Made by a program: the position numbers and the translations under genes. The notes under the pieces were generated by a model that was not told the origin of the DNA, ran no database searches, and saw only the letters and a program-made list of their open reading frames with translations. 58,504 nucleotides of DNA from Acidobacteriota bacterium. GTDB lineage: Bacteria; Acidobacteriota; Thermoanaerobaculia; Multivoradales; JAHEKO01. Below are positions 51,755 through 58,504 of this stretch, in pieces (the stretch's first letter is position 1; each line of letters begins with the position of its first letter). The stretch spans positions 1-58,504 of the forward strand of contig JAOTWP010000008.1 of assembly GCA_029862975.1 (NCBI GenBank). Reading direction: 5' to 3'.

Positions 51755-53896
51755 TCAGGGTCGGAACGAGATCTTGAGATCGACCCACATCTTGACCCGC
51801 ACCCCGAGCTTCGTGGCGGGGACCCACCGCGTGCCGCGGGCCGCCGCCGCGGCCGCCTCGTCGAATCCGAAGCCGACCTTCTCGCCGACCGGCTCGATCC
51901 GGGCGACGCTGCCGTTCTCGTCGATCAGCAGGCGCAGCTGGACGTCGGCCTGCTTGTTGAGACGGCTGGCGGCCGGAGGATAGCGCGGCTGCGGGCGGCC
52001 GACCATCCGCGGCCGCTCGACCCCGGGGCCCATCTCGACGAGATCGCCCACGGCGGGCGGGGGCGCCGGGCTCGGCGGCACCGTCTCCGCTTGCTCCGCC
52101 GCTTCGGAAGGGGCCGTCTGGACGCGCTCGGCGCTGGCGGCGGCGCCTTGTTGCTCTGCCACCGGAGGGCTCGCCGCGACCGGCGAATCGGTCCTGGCGG
52201 CCGCGTCGCCGGCGGGCTGGTCGTCCGCCGGTGCGGCCGTTGCCGGCGGCTCGCCGGTCCGCGCCGGCGGGGACGAGGCGGCGAGTGGCCTCGCGTCTCC
52301 CGCCGCCGGCGCCTCGGCCTGAGCCGCGGCCTGCTGGGCGAGGCGGGCCTCTTCCAGCTGCTGCCGCAGCGCTGCCAGCTCTTCCTCGTACCTCGCTTCG
52401 AGTCTGTTCGTCCGGTCGTCCACGAGCTGCTCGATCTGCGCCTCGACCTGCTCGGGGGTGGGGGGCACGCTCACTCCCGAGGTGTCGACCGAGTCGGGGG
52501 GCAGGGCAGCCTCGTCTTCGCGACCGCCTGCGACCTCGAGTCCGAGCGACGGGGTGCCGTCGACGGCCGGCTCGAGGGCACCGGCGGGAGCGTCGCCTCC
52601 GAGATCGCCGCCTTCGAGATCGCCAGCTCCGAGATCGTCGGCGAGCGGGTCCGCCTCTTCCCGCATCTCGGTGTCCGCCAGCAGGAGGTCCGTCGCCGGC
52701 GCACTCGTGGTTCGCCAGTAGTACGCCGCGGCGAGGCCGGCGCCGAGGGCGACCGCGATCAGGGGAGCCAGCACCTTCCAGTTGGCGCCCTTGCCCCGGG
52801 CGCCGCCGTATTGGGCGCTCGCGTATCCGGTGCCGGCGCTCGCTGCGGCTCCCGTCCGCGGGCGATCGTCGGCCGCCTTGCCGGGGGGGATGAGCACGGT
52901 ATCCGACGGCCCGGGAGTCGGCTCGTCGACGCGGGCGAGCGCCGCGACGTCGACCTGGGTCGCTTTCTCGCGCGCGATGTCCAGCGTCTCCTGCTCGATC
53001 TCACCGCCGAACAGGGTGTGCATGAAGAACGCGAGATTGAACGTCGTGGGGCTGTAGTGGGCCTCGGCGATGAACCGGCCGAAAGCCTGCTGCCACTGCT
53101 GCACGTCGCCGATGCGCTGCGCTCGGGGGGCCAGGCTGCTCTTCAGGAGCGCCCGCAGCTGCGGCGGCAGCGGCTTTTCCTCGGCGGCGAGGACCGCGTC
53201 GTCGATCGCCGAGTCGAAGTTGCCGTCCGGCGGGTGGCTCAGCCGATTGCCGGTGAGCAGCTCGTAGAGCAGCGAGCCGAGCGAGAAGACGTCGTCCGTC
53301 GGGCTGGGCTCGGTCCCGGGAACGATCTCCGGCGCCAGGTACGGGCCGAAGGCTTCGCGGATCGGGGCGGCCTTGAGAAACTCGCGCAGGCCCGGCGCCG
53401 ACTCGAAGCCGACCAGGCGGACCTCGCCTTCGTTGGAGAGCAGCGCCTGCTCGGGCACGAGAAAACCGTGCTGCACGCGCTGGTCCCGATGCCGCGTGGA
53501 GAAGGCGGCGCTGAGCCCGAACGTGATTCTCTCCAGGATGAACAGCGCGTGCTCGGTGGGGATCTGGAACCCGCGCGCACGGGCCTGGTTGAGCAGCTCG
53601 GCGAGGTTCTTTCCCGACACGTACTCGTAAGCGACGTACGGAGTTGAGCCGACGCGGCCGACGTCCGCTCCGTCGCCGATGTGGGGGTTCTGCAGGATCC
53701 GGTGCAGCCCCATGCTGTCGGCGATCGTGCGCCAGAGGCTCTCGGGCTCGATGCCCGTGCCGTTGAACAGACGCAGCAAGACGACGCGCTCGATGCCCTG
53801 GCTGCCGATTCTGCCGGCCCGGAAGGTCTCGCCGAGGCCGTCGCTCGACAGGCGCCGGAACAGGAGGTACTCACCGAATTGCTGTGGGGTCGTCAT
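51755..53896 (-). CDS. Membrane pseudokinase with C-terminal TonB domain
   Basis: 713 residues from the ATG after GGAGAG. Residues 8-275 form a protein-kinase fold (FGEYLLFRRLSSDGLGETFRAG; PYLAPE; DDVFSLGSLLYELLTGNRL). Every catalytic motif is lost: VAIK is VLLR (Arg42), HRD is HGF (143-145), DFG is GFE (163-165). One membrane helix lies at about 373-393. A long Ala/Pro/Glu-rich periplasmic linker includes a coiled coil (RLEARYEEELAALRQQLEEARLA). The last ~85 residues are a TonB C-terminal domain (GRPQPRYPPAASRLNKQADVQLRLLIDENGSVARIEPV). It would couple a cytoplasmic sensor domain to outer-membrane partners. This fusion is not one I know well. Confidence 0.85.
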   Translation of the reverse strand: MTTPQQFGEYLLFRRLSSDGLGETFRAGRIGSQGIERVVLLRLFNGTGIEPESLWRTIADSMGLHRILQNPHIGDGADVGRVGSTPYVAYEYVSGKNLAELLNQARARGFQIPTEHALFILERITFGLSAAFSTRHRDQRVQHGFLVPEQALLSNEGEVRLVGFESAPGLREFLKAAPIREAFGPYLAPEIVPGTEPSPTDDVFSLGSLLYELLTGNRLSHPPDGNFDSAIDDAVLAAEEKPLPPQLRALLKSSLAPRAQRIGDVQQWQQAFGRFIAEAHYSPTTFNLAFFMHTLFGGEIEQETLDIAREKATQVDVAALARVDEPTPGPSDTVLIPPGKAADDRPRTGAAASAGTGYASAQYGGARGKGANWKVLAPLIAVALGAGLAAAYYWRTTSAPATDLLLADTEMREEADPLADDLGAGDLEGGDLGGDAPAGALEPAVDGTPSLGLEVAGGREDEAALPPDSVDTSGVSVPPTPEQVEAQIEQLVDDRTNRLEARYEEELAALRQQLEEARLAQQAAAQAEAPAAGDARPLAASSPPARTGEPPATAAPADDQPAGDAAARTDSPVAASPPVAEQQGAAASAERVQTAPSEAAEQAETVPPSPAPPPAVGDLVEMGPGVERPRMVGRPQPRYPPAASRLNKQADVQLRLLIDENGSVARIEPVGEKVGFGFDEAAAAAARGTRWVPATKLGVRVKMWVDLKISFRP

Positions 53897-54070
53897 GGCA
53901 TGGCTCTCCGGGCACTGGAGTACGTCATCGCACCCGCCAACGAACCTCCCCCCCAGCACACCAGGTTTTCGACGGGCAATCTAGCATATCGACGCACCGC
54001 CAAAGGGGGGATCCGCGTGAGCGTCCCCCGGCGGCGATTCTGACCCGTATCGCCCCGACGGTCCAGCCTG

Positions 54071-55102
54071 CTAGCCCGAGTCCTCCTCCCGCTTCTCCCG
54101 CCAGTACCGGCGCTGCCATCGCTCCACGTTCTGATTGTGCTCGCGCAGGGTCTCGGCGAAGACGTGGCTGCCGTCGTTGCGGCTCACGAAATAGAGGTAC
54201 GGCACGTCGGCGGGCGCCGCGGCGGCAAGGAGGCTGGCCAGGCCGGGCGAGCAGATCGGGCCCGGCGGCAGACCCGGGTGGCGGTAGGTGTTGTAGGGCG
54301 AGTCCAGCTCCAGGTCGCGGCGCCGGATGTCGCCGTCCCAGGTCCCCAGCTGCTTGAGGGCGAAGATCACGGTGGGGTCCGCGTAGAGGCCGATCCCGCG
54401 GTCGAGGCGGTTGCGATAGACGCCGGCGATGACCGGCCGCTCGGCGTCGAGCCGCGCCTCCTTCTCGACGATGGAGGCGAGCGTCACGAGCTCGCGCAGC
54501 GGCGCGGGGCCGCGAGCGGCGAGGTTCTCGTCCATCCGCCGCCGGAAGTTGGCGACCAGAGTCCGGACGATCCGGTCCTCCGGCGTCGCCCGGGGAAAGC
54601 TGTAGGTGTCGGGGAACAGGTAGCCCTCGAGGGTCGTGGCCTCGGGATCCAGGTCCGCGATGGCGGCCGGCGAGCGCATTGCCGCGAGGAAGCGCGCCTC
54701 GCCACCGAAGCCCGCGGCGGCCAGGTGGGCCGCCGTCTCTTCGAGGGTCAGACCCTCGACGAGGGTCACCGGGTGCAGCACGACGTCGCCGCGAACGAGG
54801 AGGTCGAGGATCTCCGCCGTGGTGGCCGGGCCCTCGATCCGGTATTCGCCCGAGCGCAGCGGCGGATCGCCGAGCACGTACACGAGATAGAGGCGGGCGA
54901 GCGTGGCGTCCGGCACGAAGCCCAGCGCGGCGAGCTCGGACAGGATGCGGCCGGCGCTCGAGCCGGGGACCACGTCGAGCTCGGTGGCCCCCGGCGGGCC
55001 GTAGGGGGTGTGGAGGACGTGCCACGCCCAGGCCGCCAGCCCGCCGGCGAGGGCGATCGCGGCGGCCGCCACGAGAGCGAGGGCGGCGAGCCAGCGTCTC
55101 AC
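54071..55102 (-). CDS. mltG: Endolytic murein transglycosylase MltG
   Basis: 343 residues from a GTG that overlaps the ruvX stop (GTGA). An N-terminal membrane helix (WLAALALVAAAAIALAGGLAAWAW), a LysM-like subdomain and the YceG/MltG catalytic domain (TLASIVEKEARLDAERPVIAGVYRNRL with the catalytic Glu, LYADPTVIFAL, SPYNTYRHPGLPPGPICSPGLASLLAA). It cleaves nascent glycan strands and sets their length. The pairing with ruvX is common in bacteria. Confidence 0.95.
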   Translation of the reverse strand: MRRWLAALALVAAAAIALAGGLAAWAWHVLHTPYGPPGATELDVVPGSSAGRILSELAALGFVPDATLARLYLVYVLGDPPLRSGEYRIEGPATTAEILDLLVRGDVVLHPVTLVEGLTLEETAAHLAAAGFGGEARFLAAMRSPAAIADLDPEATTLEGYLFPDTYSFPRATPEDRIVRTLVANFRRRMDENLAARGPAPLRELVTLASIVEKEARLDAERPVIAGVYRNRLDRGIGLYADPTVIFALKQLGTWDGDIRRRDLELDSPYNTYRHPGLPPGPICSPGLASLLAAAAPADVPYLYFVSRNDGSHVFAETLREHNQNVERWQRRYWREKREEDSG

Positions 55103-55518
55103 CGGCCGCCCCGGCGCCGCTCGAGGGCCTCCGCGAGGAGAATCTGGGCCGCCACCGCGTCGACCCGCTCGGGATGGCGCCGGGGATCGACCCCGGCGGC
55201 ACGCAGCCGGGCCTCGGCCGCGACCGAGGTGAGCGCCTCGTCCACGAGCTCGCAGGGCAATCCGCTGGCCCGCTCGAGCTTGCGCGCGAAGCTCGCGGCC
55301 CGTTCGGCGGCCTCGCCGCGGCTGCCGTCGAGCCGCCTGGGCTCGCCGACGATGAAGGCCTCGACCTGCTCGCTGCGGGCGAGCTCGATCAGCTCCTCGA
55401 CGGCGGCCCGATCGCTGCGCCGGGAGAGGGTCGCAAGCGGCGTCGCGAGGCTCTCGGCGGGGTCCGAAATAGCCACTCCGATGCGGCGCTCGCCGAAGTC
55501 GATCCCGAGAATTCGCAT
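55099..55518 (-). CDS. ruvX: Holliday junction resolvase-like protein RuvX (YqgF)
   Basis: 139 residues, RNase H fold: ILGIDFGERRIGVAISD, VEAFIVGEPRRLDGSRGEAAERAASFARKL, and LVDEALTSVAAEARLRAAG with the C-terminal VDAVAAQILLAEAL. It acts in rRNA (16S precursor) processing or junction cleavage by family knowledge. Coupled to mltG. Divergent from the thiolase gene. Confidence 0.95.
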   Translation of the reverse strand: MRILGIDFGERRIGVAISDPAESLATPLATLSRRSDRAAVEELIELARSEQVEAFIVGEPRRLDGSRGEAAERAASFARKLERASGLPCELVDEALTSVAAEARLRAAGVDPRRHPERVDAVAAQILLAEALERRRGGR

Positions 55519-55610
55519 GCGATCCCTGTGCTAGCATCCGGGCGGCTCGGGCGGTCGTGCGACCCCCTCGCCGCGGCTGCCGGAACCATAGCAAAAGGGC
55601 CTCCTCGGTC

Positions 55611-56795
55611 ATGAAAGACGTCTACATCCTGAGCGCCGTGAGGACGCCGATCGGAGCGTTCCAGGGTGCCTTGAGCGGTCTCTCTGCCGTCGAGCTGGGC
55701 GCTCGCGCTCTGGCCGGCGCCTGCGAGCGCGCCGCGGTCCCGCCGGCAGCCATCGAGCAGGTCTACATGGGCGCGGTCCTGACGGCCGGCCAGGGGCAGG
55801 CGCCGGCCCGGCAGGCGGCGCTCGGCGCCGGCTGTCCGGTGTCGACGGGCGCCGTGACGGTGGGCAAGGTCTGCGGCTCGGCGATGCGGGCGCTCATGAC
55901 GGCCGCCAACGACCTGCGCTGCGGCGACTTCTCGCTCGTGGCGGCCGGCGGGATGGAGAGCATGAGCCGGGCTCCGTATCTGGCGGCGGGCGCTCGCGAC
56001 GGGCTGCGTCTGGGGCACGGGCAGCTTCTCGACTCGATGATTCACGACGGCCTCTGGGACCCCTACAACGACACCCACATGGGCACCTGCGCCGAGCAGT
56101 GCGCCGACGAGTTCTCCTTCGACCGCGAGGCCCAGGACGGGTTCGCGCGGGAGAGCTACGAGCGCGCCCGGCGGGCCGCCGAGACGGGCGCCACGGCCGA
56201 GGAGATCGTGCCCGTGGCCGTCCCCCGGCGCAAGGGCGACGCCGAGGTGATCGACCGCGACGAGGAGCCGCAGCGCGCCGACTTCGAGAAGATGGCCAGG
56301 CTGCGGCCCGCCTTCCGCGAGGGCGGCACGGTCACCGCCGCGAACGCGAGCAAGATCAACGACGGCGCGGCGGCGCTGGTGCTGGCGACCGGCGAGGCCG
56401 CCGCCGAGCACGGGGTGAAGCCGCTCGCGCGGCTCGTCGCGCAGGCTTCTCTCGCGCAGGCTCCGGAGTGGTTCACGACCGCTCCGGCGCTGGCCGTGCG
56501 GAAGGTCCTCGAACGGGCCGGGCTCGCGGTCGCCGACATCGATCTCTGGGAGGTCAACGAGGCGTTCGCGGTCGTGGGGATGGCGTTCCTGCGCGAGCTC
56601 GGCCTGTCGCACGACGTCGTCAACGTGCGGGGCGGCGCGGTCGCCCTCGGGCATCCGATCGGCTGCTCCGGGGCGCGGATCGTCGTCACGCTGCTGCACG
56701 CCATGCGCGAGCGGGGCGCGAAGCGCGGCTGCGCGGCGATCTGCATCGGCGGCGGCGAGGCGACGGCGGTCGTCGTCGAGAGGGCCGGCGCTTGA
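55611..56795 (+). CDS. Acetyl-CoA acetyltransferase (thiolase)
   Basis: 394 residues from the ATG of MKDVYILSAVRTPIGAFQGAL. Catalytic Cys in VGKVCGSAMRALMTAA, the conserved NEAFAV, GHPIGCSGARIVVTLL (His) and CIGGGEATAVVVE (second Cys). It is the full length of the AtoB/PhaA/FadA group. It interconverts acetoacetyl-CoA and acetyl-CoA. Its stop overlaps the proposed lptD start. Confidence 0.95.
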   Translation: MKDVYILSAVRTPIGAFQGALSGLSAVELGARALAGACERAAVPPAAIEQVYMGAVLTAGQGQAPARQAALGAGCPVSTGAVTVGKVCGSAMRALMTAANDLRCGDFSLVAAGGMESMSRAPYLAAGARDGLRLGHGQLLDSMIHDGLWDPYNDTHMGTCAEQCADEFSFDREAQDGFARESYERARRAAETGATAEEIVPVAVPRRKGDAEVIDRDEEPQRADFEKMARLRPAFREGGTVTAANASKINDGAAALVLATGEAAAEHGVKPLARLVAQASLAQAPEWFTTAPALAVRKVLERAGLAVADIDLWEVNEAFAVVGMAFLRELGLSHDVVNVRGGAVALGHPIGCSGARIVVTLLHAMRERGAKRGCAAICIGGGEATAVVVERAGA

Positions 56796-58504
56796 GCGGA
56801 ACGCTCCTCGCGCTGGTGCTGACCGCGCAGTTCTACTCCGGCATGGACGACTTCCAGCGGCTGAGCTTCAGCCTGCCGATCGCCGACGGCGCGGGGACCG
56901 CGATCGGGCTCGCCGGGCGCATGGAGTACCTGCGCCCGGACTACGTCGTCGCGACCGGCGGGGTCGACGTGCGCTACGGGAGCCGGCGGATCCAGGCGCG
57001 GCGCCTCGAGATGGATCTCGCCGGGCGGGCGGTCCTGGCCGAGGGCGACGTCATCCTCGACGAGGGGCCGCAGCGGGTGGCCGGCCAGCGCATGGAGTAC
57101 GACCTGGCCAGCGGGACCGGCACGGTCTACGACGGGAGGGCCTCGTTCGGCCAGGATCTCTACTTCTACGGCGCCGAGATGAGCGTGGTGGGGCCCGACA
57201 CCTACGAGGTCGTCGACGGGGTCCTCACCGCGTGCGAGAGCGAGGATCCGGCCTGGAGCTTCAAGGTGGCGCGGGCGCGAATCGTGATGGAGGGCTTCGC
57301 GAGGATCCACCACGCCACGATGCGGGTCAAGAGACTGCCCTTCCTCTACGCGCCCTACATGGTCGTGCCGGCCAAGAGCGAGAGGGCCTCGGGCTTCCTC
57401 ATGCCGAGCGTCGGCTTCTCGCAGCGCCGCGGCACCATCTTCAGCCTGGCCTGGTTCCAGACGTTCGGCGACAGCTACGACGCGACGATCTCCGGGGAGC
57501 ACTATTCCGAGGGGATCACGGCCGCCGGGCTCGAGTTCCGCTACACCCCGGTGATCGGCACGTACGGCAACTTCGAAGGCTACGCCGTACAGGATTCGAA
57601 CGAGATCTTCGGCGCGCCCGGCACGGGCGACGAGGTGCGCTGGCGGATCCGCTGGCAGCACCAGAGCCGCGGCCTCCCCCTCGGGTTGAGCGCGGCGGTC
57701 AACATCACGGATTTCTCGGACTTCAACTTCTTCCGGGACTTTTCTCGCAATTTCAACACGATCACCCTGCGCAACATCCAGTCGACGGGCTTTCTGCAGG
57801 GATCGTGGGGGAAGCAGTCCGCCACCTTGCTGGTCGAGAATCAGGAACAGTTCATCACCACCGGCGTCGTGCGCTCGCGCCGGCAGCTGCCCGAGCTCGA
57901 GTACAGCCTGCGCTCGGCCCAGATCGGTGACCTGCCGATCTACGTCTCGACGGGCGCCGGCCTCCACGCCATCGAGGTCGAGACCACCGGGGCCTCCAAG
58001 ATCGCCTTCGAGCGCGCCTACGTGGCGCCGCGCATCTCCGTGCCCGTCGGTACGACCTGGCTGTCGGCCACGCTGAACGCCGCCGGCAAGGCGGTGTACT
58101 ACACCGACAGCCTGAGCGAGCCGGAGCCGGGGGTGCCGCAGGCCTTCACCGGCGAGTCGATCTCCCAGACCTCGAACGCCTTCTCGACGAACATCGTGGG
58201 GCCGTCGTTCTCGCGCGTCTTCCACAAGGGACTCGGTGAGTGGGCGAAGTTCAAGCACGTGATCGAGCCGCGCTGGGACTACAGCGTCTCCAGCGAGGTG
58301 GACAACGACCAGCTGATTCCGCGCTTCGACCAGATCGACAGCGCGGGCCTGGCGACGGAGCGCCTCACGTTCAGCTTCATCAACCGCCTGCTCGCCAAGC
58401 CCGAGGACGACACGTTGTTCGGCGCCCGCGAGATCATGTCGCTCGAGATCTCGCAGTCGTTCAGCTTCAAGGACGAGCAGCCGCTGACCCGGTTCATCCT
58501 CCCG
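56792..58504 (+). CDS. lptD: LPS-assembly protein LptD, N-terminal part (runs off window)
   Basis: 571 open codons from a TTG at 56792 to the window end with no stop. The N-terminal ~130 residues are the OstA/LptA-like jellyroll (LAGRMEYLRPDYVVATGGVD, ARRLEMDLAGRAVLAEGDV, TYEVVDGVLTACESEDPAWS). The LptD barrel follows, recognised from ATMRVKRLPFLYAPYMVVPA and SGFLMPSVGFSQRRG, RRQLPELEYSLRS and YYTDSL. It inserts LPS into the outer leaflet. TTG overlaps the thiolase stop; the export signal after it (LLALVLTAQF) is weak, so the true start may differ. Confidence 0.85.
   Translation, partial: MSGTLLALVLTAQFYSGMDDFQRLSFSLPIADGAGTAIGLAGRMEYLRPDYVVATGGVDVRYGSRRIQARRLEMDLAGRAVLAEGDVILDEGPQRVAGQRMEYDLASGTGTVYDGRASFGQDLYFYGAEMSVVGPDTYEVVDGVLTACESEDPAWSFKVARARIVMEGFARIHHATMRVKRLPFLYAPYMVVPAKSERASGFLMPSVGFSQRRGTIFSLAWFQTFGDSYDATISGEHYSEGITAAGLEFRYTPVIGTYGNFEGYAVQDSNEIFGAPGTGDEVRWRIRWQHQSRGLPLGLSAAVNITDFSDFNFFRDFSRNFNTITLRNIQSTGFLQGSWGKQSATLLVENQEQFITTGVVRSRRQLPELEYSLRSAQIGDLPIYVSTGAGLHAIEVETTGASKIAFERAYVAPRISVPVGTTWLSATLNAAGKAVYYTDSLSEPEPGVPQAFTGESISQTSNAFSTNIVGPSFSRVFHKGLGEWAKFKHVIEPRWDYSVSSEVDNDQLIPRFDQIDSAGLATERLTFSFINRLLAKPEDDTLFGAREIMSLEISQSFSFKDEQPLTRFILP

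Overview
The window is about 58.5 kb of GC-rich, gene-dense chromosomal DNA from a Gram-negative, didermic, aerobic or respiring bacterium. The outer-membrane and LPS genes (TonB-dependent receptors, heptose synthesis, LptD), the SdrD-type/C25 exoprotease, the paired M16 proteases, PilB, and the ECF/anti-sigma/CHAT style of regulation suggest an Acidobacteriota-like lineage (Thermoanaerobaculia-type). This assignment is an inference from gene content; no rRNA or tRNA gene was recognised. No stretch longer than 300 bases lacks a gene. The longest spacers are 13695-13957, 47469-47689, 335-534, 42315-42506 and 8367-8556, and apart from the sites listed I see no gene in them.

Layout. 1-2610: two TonB-dependent receptors, the first cut by the window edge. 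2653-8366 (minus): a three-gene module of ECF sigma factor, TPR-like/CHAT protease and membrane-anchored anti-sigma-like subtilase. 8557-11742 (minus): DUF423 protein, zinc-ribbon protein, SPFH protein and a LEA-type lipoprotein. 11811-13694: CoA-binding protein and an orphan NtrC-type regulator. 13958-23489: a very large SdrD-like/C25 cysteine protease, then an active/inactive M16 protease pair. 23515-30614: a small membrane protein, fused PabB-PabC and, divergently, a cobalamin adenosyltransferase; then PilB and an LPS-heptose cluster (rfaE1, rfaE2, heptosyltransferase).

30613-42314: a MidA-type methyltransferase, then a complete 11-gene complex I operon, nuoABCD-HIJKLMN. It has no nuoEFG, a recognisable sigma70 promoter, and one structured noncoding insert between nuoI and nuoJ. 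42507-43938: a SigR/RsrA-like redox sigma/anti-sigma pair with a thioredoxin-fold protein that has lost its CxxC. A candidate sigma54 promoter precedes the sigma gene, and a GGAAT-N19-GTT motif precedes the anti-sigma gene. 44146-48805: M23 peptidase, GHMP kinase, a degenerate J-protein and a PEGA-domain protein. 48827-53896: Ogt, DUF3891, two CsgG-family proteins and a pseudokinase-TonB fusion. 54071-58504: mltG/ruvX (minus), thiolase, and the 5' part of lptD running off the end.

The most unusual pieces are the sigma-CHAT-subtilase module, which looks like a self-contained proteolytic signalling cascade, and the membrane pseudokinase carrying a TonB C-terminal domain. Several genes without a Shine-Dalgarno sequence (rfaE1, midA, pilB, the J-protein) have a -10-like hexamer 8-9 nt before the ATG. 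This suggests leaderless transcripts, including a symmetric bidirectional promoter shared by rfaE1 and midA.
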